In this document: positions 7,971-16,054 of the stretch, one piece after another | How the letters are laid out: every line of letters starts with the position of its first letter | How positions within the stretch are numbered: position 1 is the first letter of the stretch | NCBI RefSeq assembly: GCF_013177735.1 | Contig: NZ_WOEZ01000126.1 | Span: 1-64,000 of the forward strand | DNA length: 64,000 bases | From: Paraburkholderia elongata | GTDB taxonomy: Bacteria > Pseudomonadota > Gammaproteobacteria > Burkholderiales > Burkholderiaceae | Direction of reading: 5' to 3' | Notes under the pieces: generated by a model | Seen by the model: the letters and a program-made list of their open reading frames with translations, nothing else | Databases searched by the model: none | What the model was told of the DNA's origin: nothing | Translations under genes and position numbers: made by a program

Positions 7971-10200
7971 CGCAACGCGCGGGCATCGGGCGCAAAGCGG
8001 TGCAGTCGCAGCTTCGGCGAGCCGCCGTGGGTTTTTGAAGCGTGGCCTCGCGATCGTAGGCAGCTTTATCTTGCCGCTCAGTTTCAGCGAATTCGCAAAG
8101 GCAAGCGACGGCACTGCGCACAGCTACGAAATCAACGACTGGGTTCGGATAGACGCGAGCGGGCATATCGTGATCGGTCTGTCGCAAGCTGAAGTGGGGC
8201 AAGGTGTGTATACCGGCTTGCCACAAGTGCTTGCCGATGAAATGGACGCCGACTGGCAAAAGGTCTCCGTCACCTTCGTGACCGGCCGCGACGCGTATCG
8301 CATCGACGCGGCCAATGAGATGCCGCAGCAATTCGTCGGCGCGTCGATGTCGGTGACCATGTTCTATGAACGCTTGCGGATCGCCGGTGCGCAGGCGCGG
8401 GCCGCCTTCATCGAAGCGGGTGCGCGCCGCTTCAAGGTGCGCAGCACGCAATGCACGGCGGCCAAAGGGCAGGTCGTGCATATCCCTAGTGGCCGCGCGT
8501 TGAGTTACGGCGAACTGGTAGTGGATGCCGCGAAGATTCCATTGCCGGCCCATCCCCGGCTAAAACCCGAGTCGGCGCATAAGCTGATTGGTCAGCCGCT
8601 GCACAAGCTCGATGCGCCCGCCAAAGTCAACGGTTCGGCGCAGTACGGGCTCGACGTGCAGGTGCCCGGCATGCTGGCGGGCGCCGTCAAAATGGCGCCG
8701 ACGCTCGGCGGCAAGCCGCTGCGCGTGACCAATTCAGACGCAGTCCGAAAGATGTCCGGCGTGGTCGATACGGTGCTGGCAAGAGATGCGCTGATAGTTG
8801 TCGCCGAGACGTACTGGCAGGCGAAGAAAGCGTGTGACGCTGCCGAGGTCGAATGGGATACGCCGGCCGGTGGCGCGTTCGATAGTGCGACGATCCTGAG
8901 CGAATGCAAGGGCGCATTGCAATCCGATCACGCGGTGGTTGCCACCCGCATTGGCGATCCGGACGCGCGGTTCAGCGGCGCGCAATCAAACGCGCACGCA
9001 GACGCACGAACAATCGTCCAGGCTGACTATCACACGCCGTACATCGTCCACGCGACCATGGAGCCGGTCAACGCGACTGTCCATGTGCGCGACGACGAGA
9101 TCGAAGTGTGGGGCCCGATCCAGGGGCAAGACAAAGTCCGCTGGACGATGGCCGCGATGTTCAAGCTGCCGGCCGACAAAGTCATCGTGAACACCACGTT
9201 TCTCGGTGGCAGTTTCGGCCGCAAATATGTGCCCGACTTTGTCGTGCATGCGGCGGTGGCCTCGAAAGCGGTCAAGCGTCCGGTCAAGGTGATCCGTTCG
9301 CGCGAAGATGACATTCAGCATGGGTTCTACCGGCCGTGCGCGTCGGCGCGCATGCGTGCGGTACTCGGCGAGGATGGCATGCCCATTGTGCTGCATGCCC
9401 GCGTGGTGGGGCACTCGCTCTACAAGTCGATCAAACCCGACTACTTCGAGAAGGCTGGCGGATGGGACGAAACGATGCTCGACGGCATCTACGATCTTTG
9501 CTACGGCGTGCCCAATCTGCTAGTCGATTCGGTGAGCGTACCGCAGCCGATTCCGGTTAGCTTCATGCGCAGCGTCGGCAGCACCTCGAGTGTGTTTTTT
9601 CTCGAAAGCTTCATCAACGAATTGGCCGACACCGCGGGGATTGATCCGCTGCGCTATCGGCGCACCTTGCTGCGCCACGATCCATTGAGCCTGGCTGTGC
9701 TCGACGCCGCCGCGGCCAAAGCGAACTGGTTCGGCAAGCGCGCGCCCGGGCTGCATCGCGGCGTCGCGTTCTGCCTTTATACCGGCCGTGGCGGCGCGTT
9801 TTCGACCTACGTCGCGACGATCGTCGAACTGCGTATCGTGAACCGGCGCGTAAAGGTCGAGCGCGTGGTGTGCGCCGTCGATTGCGGCCGGCCGATCAAT
9901 CCGATGCTGATTCAGGAAATGATCGAAGGCGGTATCGGCTTTGCGCTGACGAACACCTTCAAAAGCGAAATCACCTTTGCGAAGGGCGCCGTGGTGCAGA
10001 GCAATTTCGCCGATTATCCGCTGCTCAATCTCTCCGAGATGCCAAGGGTGGAAACCGTGATCGTGCCGAGCGACCGCGTGCCGCAAGGCTGCGGCGAGGT
10101 GGCATTGCCGCCCGTCGCGCCGGCGGTCGCCGCGGCGCTCTTCCGTGCGACCGGACAACGGCTGCGTTCGATGCCGCTACCGCAAAGCTTCGACGTTTGA
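7951..10200 (+). CDS. Molybdopterin-binding large subunit of molybdenum hydroxylase, Tat-exported
   Basis: This 749-residue catalytic subunit (IorB-like) hydroxylates a substrate at its molybdenum-cytosine-dinucleotide cofactor. The N-terminus has the twin-arginine signal SRRGFLKRGLAIVGSFILPL, so the folded complex is sent to the periplasm carrying the small subunit with it. Family motifs include GLPQVLADEMD, GGSFGRKYVPDF, SFMRSVGS and, at the C-terminus, GCGEVALPPVAPAVA, whose Glu corresponds to the catalytic base of the family. The start at 7951 lies inside the small-subunit gene; earlier in-frame starts would lengthen the signal region without support. The next gene is a cytochrome c, 59 bases on, consistent with a periplasmic hydroxylase feeding the respiratory chain. 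Confidence 0.93.
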   Translation: MSQRNTDATRGHRAQSGAVAASASRRGFLKRGLAIVGSFILPLSFSEFAKASDGTAHSYEINDWVRIDASGHIVIGLSQAEVGQGVYTGLPQVLADEMDADWQKVSVTFVTGRDAYRIDAANEMPQQFVGASMSVTMFYERLRIAGAQARAAFIEAGARRFKVRSTQCTAAKGQVVHIPSGRALSYGELVVDAAKIPLPAHPRLKPESAHKLIGQPLHKLDAPAKVNGSAQYGLDVQVPGMLAGAVKMAPTLGGKPLRVTNSDAVRKMSGVVDTVLARDALIVVAETYWQAKKACDAAEVEWDTPAGGAFDSATILSECKGALQSDHAVVATRIGDPDARFSGAQSNAHADARTIVQADYHTPYIVHATMEPVNATVHVRDDEIEVWGPIQGQDKVRWTMAAMFKLPADKVIVNTTFLGGSFGRKYVPDFVVHAAVASKAVKRPVKVIRSREDDIQHGFYRPCASARMRAVLGEDGMPIVLHARVVGHSLYKSIKPDYFEKAGGWDETMLDGIYDLCYGVPNLLVDSVSVPQPIPVSFMRSVGSTSSVFFLESFINELADTAGIDPLRYRRTLLRHDPLSLAVLDAAAAKANWFGKRAPGLHRGVAFCLYTGRGGAFSTYVATIVELRIVNRRVKVERVVCAVDCGRPINPMLIQEMIEGGIGFALTNTFKSEITFAKGAVVQSNFADYPLLNLSEMPRVETVIVPSDRVPQGCGEVALPPVAPAVAAALFRATGQRLRSMPLPQSFDV

Positions 10201-10259
10201 TGCGTAGAGGCGGCGTGCGCTGCCGCCAACCCTTTTCCCTACTTGTTGAAGGCGACCTT

Positions 10260-10586
10260 ATGAAACGAACTGCTTTGATCGTTGCGCTGGCGTGCATTGC
10301 TGCACAGGCGCATGCGGATACCGACTTCGCCCGCGCGCGGGCGATTGCCGGCGAACATGCGTGCCTTGGCTGTCATGCAGCGGACAAGAAGCTTGTCGGA
10401 CCCGCCTATCGCGACGTGGCCGCGCGCTACAGCGGCCAGAGCAACGCCGCGGCTCTGCTCGTCAAACATGTGCAGCAGGGCAGCGCCGGCGTGTGGGGCA
10501 ACGTACCCATGCCGCCGAACCGGATCGATACCGCCGATGCGCGTCTCGTCGTCAACTGGGTGCTCGCAGGCGCACCGGATCACTGA
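10260..10586 (+). CDS. Periplasmic monohaem cytochrome c (c551-like)
   Basis: A 108-residue class I cytochrome. It has a Sec signal peptide (MKRTALIVALACIAAQAHA), one haem motif CLGCH about 20 residues into the mature protein, the conserved LVGPAYRDVAARY helix and an axial Met in NVPMPPN. It sits 59 bases after the molybdenum hydroxylase large subunit and is most likely its electron acceptor. A terminator follows directly, ending the three-gene unit. It resembles cytochrome c551/c552 in length and in the 'GPAY' motif. Confidence 0.92.
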   Translation: MKRTALIVALACIAAQAHADTDFARARAIAGEHACLGCHAADKKLVGPAYRDVAARYSGQSNAAALLVKHVQQGSAGVWGNVPMPPNRIDTADARLVVNWVLAGAPDH

Positions 10587-10596
10587 GGTATTCATG

Positions 10597-10623
10597 AAAC
10601 GTCCGCGAACAGGCGGGCGTTTT
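10597..10623 (+). terminator. Terminator after the cytochrome c gene
   Basis: A 10-bp stem with one G-U pair (10597-10606 with 10613-10622), 6-base loop and a short T-run, ending the hydroxylase-cytochrome transcription unit. Confidence 0.65.
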
Positions 10624-10747
10624 AGCTTCGCTTTCTCGCTCACCGGAGCGCCGGCCGCCGAATCGCCGGCCGCCGGATCGCTAGGTTCAACAGAGCTGCA
10701 TAAGCAGCCTAAATGATTCGGATGACTAATTTGACAAAGGTCTGGAA

Positions 10748-11821
10748 ATGAAAAAATATCTTGCGGCAGCGTGTCTCGCCGGCGTTGCTGGCATGGTCCA
10801 CGCACAAAGCAGCGTGACGCTGTACGGGATCGTCGATACGGGAGTGCAGTTCTACAACCATGCGGCGGCCGGCGGCTCGGTCGTGGGCATGCCTGCCCTG
10901 ACTGGCGAAGTCCCGTCGCGCTTCGGCTTGCGCGGCGCCGAAGATCTAGGCGGCGGCATTCAGGCATTCTTCCAGTTGGAAAGCGGTTTTGCGACCGGTA
11001 CCGGCGCGCTGAACTACGGCGGCCGCCTGTTCGGCCGCGCGGCGAATGTCGGGATCAGCAGCCAGTACGGAACGCTAACGCTCGGGCGCCAGATCAACAT
11101 GTCGTACTACGCGCTGTTGCAGGCCGACGTGATCGGTCCGTCGATTCATTCGATGGCGAGCTTCGACACCTATCTGCCGAATGCGCGTAGCGACAATGCA
11201 ATCGGTTACCTCGGCAAGTTCGGTGGCTTGACGATGGGTGGCACGTACAGCTTCGGCCGCGATGCGGCGGGACCGTCCGGCCCCTCGGCCACCGATTGCG
11301 CGGGGCAGGTCGCCGGCAACTTCCTCGCGTGCCGGCAATACACGGCGCTCGTCGCCTACGATTCGGCGCACTTCGGCGCGGCGGCATCGTACGACGTGAT
11401 GCGCGGCGGCACGGGCGCGTCGGCGCCGTTGACGAACAGTGCGTACACCGACACACGGACCATCGTCGACGCTTACGTCAAATACGGCGACGCGAAACTC
11501 GGCGGCGGATGGGAGCGGCGCAATACCTCGGCGGCAGTTCATACGCAGACGGATCTGTTTTTTGTCGGCCTGAACTACTTCGTGCTGCCGTCGCTTTCAC
11601 TCGACACGCAAATGGTGCGATATAACGTCAGAAGCGTATCTGACTCGACGTTGCTGATCGCGCGCGCCACCTACTTGCTGTCGAAGCGCACCTCGGTGTA
11701 CTCGTCGGTCGGGTATATGTTGAACAGCCAGAAGGCTGCCGCGCCGGTGGCCGCGGCGGGGACCGTGCAAGCCGGCGCCGAACAGCTCGGCGTGATGGTC
11801 GGCATCCAGCAGCGCTTTTAG
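10748..11821 (+). CDS. Outer-membrane general porin, Burkholderia type (Porin_4 family)
   Basis: This 357-residue trimeric beta-barrel porin lets small solutes cross the outer membrane. Signature elements are a Sec signal peptide ending in VHAQ, the first strand SSVTLYGIVDTGVQFYN, SRFGLRGAEDLGGGIQAFFQLESGF, the GRLFGRAANVGISSQYGTLTLGRQ block, and a C-terminal strand that ends in Phe as Bam requires. Long even spacing of amphipathic strands fits 16 strands. It follows the hydroxylase operon but is behind a terminator, so it probably has its own promoter; it may supply the hydroxylase substrate. Two regulators follow on the same strand. Confidence 0.93.
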   Translation: MKKYLAAACLAGVAGMVHAQSSVTLYGIVDTGVQFYNHAAAGGSVVGMPALTGEVPSRFGLRGAEDLGGGIQAFFQLESGFATGTGALNYGGRLFGRAANVGISSQYGTLTLGRQINMSYYALLQADVIGPSIHSMASFDTYLPNARSDNAIGYLGKFGGLTMGGTYSFGRDAAGPSGPSATDCAGQVAGNFLACRQYTALVAYDSAHFGAAASYDVMRGGTGASAPLTNSAYTDTRTIVDAYVKYGDAKLGGGWERRNTSAAVHTQTDLFFVGLNYFVLPSLSLDTQMVRYNVRSVSDSTLLIARATYLLSKRTSVYSSVGYMLNSQKAAAPVAAAGTVQAGAEQLGVMVGIQQRF

Positions 11822-11888
11822 CATGATGCGAATGGCCGTTGGCGTTTCGCACGGGGATGACGCTGCGCACATCACAGAGGGGTGAACC

Positions 11889-12854
11889 ATGGATCTGCTG
11901 AGCGATGTGCTATCCGATTTGCGGGCCGACACGGTCGTCACGGGGCGGTTTTCGCTGGCGGCGCCGTGGGCCATCAACAAGCCCGCGGTCGTCGGCGCGC
12001 CGTTTCGGACCTGCTCGGGCAATCCGTTCTATATCGTCGTCAAGGGCATGCAGCCGGTGCGTGTCGAACCCGGTGACTTCGTGCTGTTGCCGCACGGTCA
12101 TGAGCATGTGATGTGCTCGGCGCTCGACGAAGTGCCAGTCCCGTTCGACGAGTTGATGGCGAGCCAGGGCATCCAGCCGCGCTTTGACACGCCGCTGGCG
12201 TTTTCGGCGGGCGGGCAAGGTGCGGTGAGCGAACTCTACACCGGCATCGTGGTGTTCCGCGAATCGATGCGCAATCCGTTTCTCGGTGTGCTGCCGCCGT
12301 TGATTCACATTCGTGCCGGCGACGCCGCGATTGCGCCGTGGCTTGCCACGACGCTGACCAGCTTCGTTCAGGAATCGATGGCGGCACAGCCCGGCTGGGC
12401 GATGGCCGCCGCGCGCCTTGCCGACGTGCTGTTCGTCCATTTGTTGCGCGCGCATCTATCGGCCAGCACGGGCGGGCACACCGGCTGGCTGCGCGGGATG
12501 GCCGATCCGCAGATCGGCCAGGCGATGGCGCTGATTCATCGCGCGCCCGCGAAAGAGTGGACCGTTGCGAACCTGGCTACGGCGGCGGGCATGTCGCGCT
12601 CGGGCTTCAGTGTGCGGTTTGTGGAGCTGGTCGGCGAAACGCCGATTGCGCATTTGACCGCGTACCGGATGTATCTCGCGGCAGGCGAGTTGATGCGCGG
12701 CAGGAGCCGCTTGATCGAGGTGGCCGAGAACGTGGGTTATGCGTCGGAGAAGGCATTCGCGCGCGCGTTTCGCCGCTGGGCCGGGATGCCGCCGAAAGCG
12801 TACGTGAGATCCGCGCCCGATCCACTTGATTTGGAGCGTCGCGGTGCTCGATGA
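11889..12854 (+). CDS. AraC family transcriptional regulator with cupin_6 sensor domain
   Basis: This 321-residue cytosolic regulator has an N-terminal ligand-binding domain of the cupin_6 type (MDLLSDVLSDLRADTVVTGRF, then VEPGDFVLLPHGHEHV about residues 58-73) and a C-terminal double helix-turn-helix (about 215-312, with TVANLATAAGMSRSGFSVRF and VGYASEKAFARAFRRWAGMPP). GAGGGG precedes the ATG. Family members with this sensor often activate adjacent transport or oxidation genes. It follows the porin by 67 bases, and its stop codon is overlapped by the IclR-type gene. It is a good candidate activator of the hydroxylase/porin block, by context only. Confidence 0.9.
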   Translation: MDLLSDVLSDLRADTVVTGRFSLAAPWAINKPAVVGAPFRTCSGNPFYIVVKGMQPVRVEPGDFVLLPHGHEHVMCSALDEVPVPFDELMASQGIQPRFDTPLAFSAGGQGAVSELYTGIVVFRESMRNPFLGVLPPLIHIRAGDAAIAPWLATTLTSFVQESMAAQPGWAMAAARLADVLFVHLLRAHLSASTGGHTGWLRGMADPQIGQAMALIHRAPAKEWTVANLATAAGMSRSGFSVRFVELVGETPIAHLTAYRMYLAAGELMRGRSRLIEVAENVGYASEKAFARAFRRWAGMPPKAYVRSAPDPLDLERRGAR

Positions 12855-13629
12855 AGTGTGGGCGGGTATTTCTTCCGGTCTTTCAGGGAGTGATGGCGGC
12901 GCGTTGAGTCCGGCGGGTTCTCCCAACTTGGTGCCGGCACTCGTGCGCGGGCTTCAGCTCATGCAAGCGTTTTCAACCGCACGGCCGAAGCTGCAGATGA
13001 GCGAGTTGGTGGCGTATGTGGATGCGCCGCGTAGTACGGTTGCGCGATTGGTGCGGAGTCTGGTGGCGCTTGGCTTTCTGGTGGCGGACGATGCAGGGCG
13101 ATTGAGTCCGGGGCCTGCTGTTCTGGGTATCGGCGCGAGCTATCTGGTGGGAGCGGAGGCGGTGCAGATTGCTTCTGCGATTATCGAGGAACTGGCGAAT
13201 CAAACGCTGGCCGCCGCGCAATTGCTTGCTGTCGATGGCGCTGAGGTTGTGGTGCTGGCGCAAGCGTTGCCCGTCGCAGTGCGTGGCGCGTGCGCGGTGA
13301 CACGCGTAGGCGCACGGTTTGCAATTGGCGGAACGGGGTTGCGCGTCTGGCTATCAGGCTTGGCAGATGGCGGCTCCGCGGGAGGGCAATGCGCCACTGT
13401 TGCGGACGGTGGTGAATGGACACCCGGCGATGTGGTTGCCGGCGGTGGACGTTCAGATGATGTCAATGCGCTCCCGCTGATGGCCGCGCCGATTCTGCGC
13501 AGCGGACGAGTTGTGTATGCGTTGTCTGTTGGCGTGCAGGAGGGCGTGGATGCGGTGTCGATGGTCGAGCGGGCGGCGCTTGGGGTTACGCATGCAGCGG
13601 AGCGGTTTGCTCGGGCGCTGAATGGGTGA
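12844..13629 (+). CDS. IclR-like transcriptional regulator, GTG start
   Basis: A roughly 261-residue regulator with an N-terminal winged helix-turn-helix (LVRGLQLMQAF, then MSELVAYVDAPRSTVARLVRSLVALGFL) and a C-terminal effector domain that is shorter and more divergent than usual. The GTG at 12844 is chosen because GGAG sits 8 bases upstream inside the AraC gene; the two genes overlap by 11 bases, suggesting translational coupling. IclR proteins usually repress degradative operons until an aromatic or related ligand binds. The N-terminal 30 residues before the helix-turn-helix are Gly/Ser-rich and not conserved-looking. Target genes are unknown; the hydroxylase block upstream is the obvious guess. 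Confidence 0.78.
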   Translation: MLDEVWAGISSGLSGSDGGALSPAGSPNLVPALVRGLQLMQAFSTARPKLQMSELVAYVDAPRSTVARLVRSLVALGFLVADDAGRLSPGPAVLGIGASYLVGAEAVQIASAIIEELANQTLAAAQLLAVDGAEVVVLAQALPVAVRGACAVTRVGARFAIGGTGLRVWLSGLADGGSAGGQCATVADGGEWTPGDVVAGGGRSDDVNALPLMAAPILRSGRVVYALSVGVQEGVDAVSMVERAALGVTHAAERFARALNG

Positions 13630-13677
13630 CGGCTTGCCCCGTTTTTGCGTAAGCCGCCAGCATGCGCGCGAGTTGGA

Positions 13678-14571
13678 CTAGCGTGCGTCGAGAAACCCAC
13701 TTCGAAACGCGCTCAATGCGTCTTCCGACCCGTCTGCGTAGTCATCGAACATCTGTCCAGCGGCGCGCGCCAGCACGTCGCCCCTGAGCAGATCGTAGGT
13801 CGTGTGGTCGGTCAGGATTGCGTCGATCGCCTCGGTCGTCGCAGCCAGTGCGACGGCTCTCGCGTCGCGGCCCAGCAGTCCGCATGCGGCGAGTGTCAGG
13901 TCGAACTCGTGCTGTTTGAGGAGGCCCTCGCCAACTTCCCAGATCCGCTCGGTATTGCCGGCTTCCAGGTAGTTACGAAGCAGAACCAGCAGGTCAGACG
14001 CGTCCTTGTTCGTCAGGGCGCGCCGGTCCTTCCAGGCCAGGATCTTGAGCAAGGCGAGCGCGGGAAGCGTCACGACAGGAACAGCCAGACCCTCATGTAT
14101 TTCGACCTCCACAGCCGTGTCGACGGCCTCCTGAAATCCCAGGACGTTCATCACAGTTTCGCCGGCGGGCGGCCAGGCAATGGAGCCTTCAGGCTGTTCG
14201 ATCTGGCCGAAGGGGACGAGATCCAGAAGGGGCATGGATCGTCCAACTGCTGGATCAGTGAAAATCAGCCTTTGCTGCGCGTTCTCATCCCTTTTGAAAC
14301 ACCCGGTCGCCTCAAGCGCGGCGATAAGGGATTCATGTGCGTCCCAGCTGACTGCGCAAACCGCGACGTCGACGTCACTTGTCGCGCGGTCAGGGCGTTG
14401 CCCATAGACGTGCCAGAGCAGGATGTCGCGCGCGGTGGCACCGGCCACAACAAAGGGCGTGTTAATACCTCGCGTCGCCTCGCTCACGCGATTGAGCAGC
14501 GTTATCGCTGCCGGATGAAGCGGGCGGTCCTCGCTGGCCTTAAGGCGCAATTTTGGAGAGGTACTGTTCAT
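13678..14571 (-). CDS. AbiEii-like nucleotidyltransferase (toxin of a type IV-like TA pair)
   Basis: This 297-residue cytosolic protein has the DNA-polymerase-beta-type nucleotidyltransferase signature: GATARDILL (about 43-51) followed by SDVDVAV (about 65-71), whose two Asp would bind metal. The later KILAWKDRR and KDASDLLVLLRNY are usual in AbiEii/AbiGii relatives. AbiEii toxins transfer nucleotides (to tRNA in characterised members) and arrest growth, in some cases upon phage infection. The gene overlaps the preceding AbiEi-like gene by 32 bases and has no strong ribosome site of its own, so translation is probably coupled. It lies near a tRNA-Arg gene in a small accessory patch. A chemical target cannot be deduced. 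Confidence 0.8.
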   Translation of the reverse strand: MNSTSPKLRLKASEDRPLHPAAITLLNRVSEATRGINTPFVVAGATARDILLWHVYGQRPDRATSDVDVAVCAVSWDAHESLIAALEATGCFKRDENAQQRLIFTDPAVGRSMPLLDLVPFGQIEQPEGSIAWPPAGETVMNVLGFQEAVDTAVEVEIHEGLAVPVVTLPALALLKILAWKDRRALTNKDASDLLVLLRNYLEAGNTERIWEVGEGLLKQHEFDLTLAACGLLGRDARAVALAATTEAIDAILTDHTTYDLLRGDVLARAAGQMFDDYADGSEDALSAFRSGFLDAR

Positions 14572-15616
14572 TGATGACTTGAGCGGTGTCGAGGTTTCGG
14601 CTGTCGCCAGAGGCGACTAGATCGGCGTAGATCAGAAGAGGGTGGACAAGCGGGAGGCTCGCATCCGGCAGCCAACCCTGCGAGAGCCGCTCAGGCCAAA
14701 AGGCTTGGACAATCTCGACGTCGCCACTCGGGTCGGGTCGCAACCGAGCCTTGAACATGAACTCGTGCTCCGGCGCGATCTGACTGTAGATCGTGACGTG
14801 AGCGGACAGCAGATCGTGCGTCAGAATCTCGGCCGCCGCCTCCCCGCCGAGCCTGGCGTCGAACTGTGTAAAGTCGAATGTCTTCCACCAATCGCGGGAG
14901 GTGCTGGCAAATCGACGTGAACTGAGTTTGGCGCGTAGCCGCGAGGGGTACAGGCTCGCCCATTCCTGGACGTATTTCGACCAGTCAGGAATCGTGCGAT
15001 CGCCGTTCCTGCGCGTCGCGAGAAGGCCGCGGTAGATAAGGTCGTCGACCACCTGGTTGACTGTGCTCAAAGCGACACCCGAGACATCGGCGATCGTCCG
15101 GTACGGTTGGTTGGCAAGGCCGGGCTGCGTCGCCAGGGCAAACATCACCTGGAGGCCCTTGCGCGTGGTTGCGCGCGTGGTTGGCTTGCTTTTGATCGTC
15201 TGCGGCTTGGGTCGTCCGGCGATCAGGATGGTCGCTTCGGGTTCGCTCAGATAAACGTTGCCGGCCGTGTCGAGAAAAGGTTGCTCAAGCTCGACCAGAT
15301 GCGACGCGAGATCCGGCTCAATGAACGGCGCGACCAGCATCAGTCGGCGTTGGTCGCGGCCCTCCAACTCTGTCGAATACAGACGTTGCGGCGCGAGCAG
15401 CACGCCCGGCAAGGTGACCCTCTCCTCCAAATGCACCGGCATCGTGAATTTCTTGCCGGCCACGTCAAACTCGATGGCTGCATCCACCATCGTGCTACTG
15501 AAATCTTGCGCGGCTGTAGGCGCCGCGCTGAAGACACGCGTCGAGTTCGCGAAGGCATTACAGGCGTTAGCCAGAATCTGGTAGTCCGTGATTGAGAGCA
15601 CTTTCCCGGATGGCAT
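14540..15616 (-). CDS. AbiEi-like antitoxin/regulator with central winged helix
   Basis: This 358-residue protein resembles the larger AbiEi-type antitoxins. After about 80 variable residues comes a restriction-endonuclease-like part (RRLMLVAPFIEPDLASHLVELEQPFLDTAGNVYL, about 91-124) whose DTAGN box is typical, then GRPKP and a central helix-turn-helix (RTIADVSGVALSTVNQVVDDLIYRGLL, about 172-198), and a long C-terminal domain. Such proteins neutralise the AbiEii partner and repress their own promoter. The start at 15616 has GAGGGG about 5 bases upstream. A dense array of inverted motifs and a sigma70-like promoter lie directly in front. The partner nucleotidyltransferase overlaps its 3' end. 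Confidence 0.78.
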   Translation of the reverse strand: MPSGKVLSITDYQILANACNAFANSTRVFSAAPTAAQDFSSTMVDAAIEFDVAGKKFTMPVHLEERVTLPGVLLAPQRLYSTELEGRDQRRLMLVAPFIEPDLASHLVELEQPFLDTAGNVYLSEPEATILIAGRPKPQTIKSKPTTRATTRKGLQVMFALATQPGLANQPYRTIADVSGVALSTVNQVVDDLIYRGLLATRRNGDRTIPDWSKYVQEWASLYPSRLRAKLSSRRFASTSRDWWKTFDFTQFDARLGGEAAAEILTHDLLSAHVTIYSQIAPEHEFMFKARLRPDPSGDVEIVQAFWPERLSQGWLPDASLPLVHPLLIYADLVASGDSRNLDTAQVINEQYLSKIAP

Positions 15617-15625
15617 TGCTAGCCC

Positions 15626-15791
15626 CTCTGTACGATTTTTAACCAGTGTACCGAAAAATCGTACAGAGTCAATAAATCGTACGGATGGTTGATAATTTAT
15701 TGATTTAGAATAGTTTTGTGTGCGATAGAGACCCTTTTGTACGATTCAAAGATCGCGTACGATTTTTGAGAACAAGCAATAAAAATCGTAC
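15626..15791. repeat. Operator-like array: six copies of GTACGATT in two perfect inverted repeats plus two singles
   Basis: The 8-bp motif GTACGATT occurs at 15630-15637 (+), 15657-15664 (-), 15675-15682 (-), 15739-15746 (+), 15757-15764 (+) and 15784-15791 (-). Copies 1 and 2 extend to perfect 15-bp arms (15626-15640 and 15654-15668) and copies 5 and 6 to perfect 11-bp arms (15757-15767 and 15781-15791). Both repeats have a 13-bp spacer. The first brackets the -10 box of the AbiE-like operon and overlaps the base of its ribosome-site region. The region is also markedly AT-richer than its surroundings. Most likely binding sites for the AbiEi-like protein (inference). Confidence 0.8.
15645..15672 (-). 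promoter_or_regulatory. Sigma70-type promoter of the AbiE-like operon
   Basis: Read on the minus strand, -35 TTGACT (15672-15667) and -10 TACACT (15650-15645) are separated by 16 bp. One arm of an inverted repeat fills the spacer and the other lies at the expected transcription start, so a bound regulator would block RNA polymerase. Confidence 0.65.
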
Positions 15792-15987
15792 ATTAGGGGT
15801 GCAAATAAGACGGTCGAAGCCTCCCACGACGCCAAAGGAAGCTGTCGCGTCGATCATGGCGTAGGAAGTGGCGCGTGGCCCATCCACTCCCGCACGCGTT
15901 CCTTCTTTGCGCCAATCTGCGCACGGTCGAAAAGGCCCGGCAATTTCCTTGAGCAGCTCAAGCGAAACATGGGCAACGACGGCAGCA
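15792..15987. other. Gene-free stretch between the operator array and the tRNA terminator
   Basis: No gene is supported. On the minus strand a short frame gives a protein-like but out-of-register sequence (SLELLKEIAG, then in another frame FDRAQIGAKKERVREWMGH), which could be a decayed coding fragment or chance. No integrase and no repeated copy of the tRNA 3' end were seen. Confidence 0.3.
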
Positions 15988-16021
15988 AAAAGCCCCGCAG
16001 CGCAAGGCATTCGGGGCTTTT
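15988..16021 (-). terminator. Terminator downstream of tRNA-Arg
   Basis: A perfect 10-bp stem AAAAGCCCCG/CGGGGCTTTT (15988-15997 with 16012-16021) with a 14-base loop. Read leftward from the tRNA it ends in a T-run. The A-run on one side and T-run on the other make it able to act in both directions. Confidence 0.75.
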
Positions 16022-16054
16022 ATAGGCAAACTTGGGTGACGCTGGGAAGCTAGC

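Noticed and set aside
15705..16010. Minus-strand open frame of 101 codons between the AbiE operator and the tRNA
   Set aside because: It runs through the tRNA terminator and the operator array, has no ribosome site, and reads like frame-mixed sequence.
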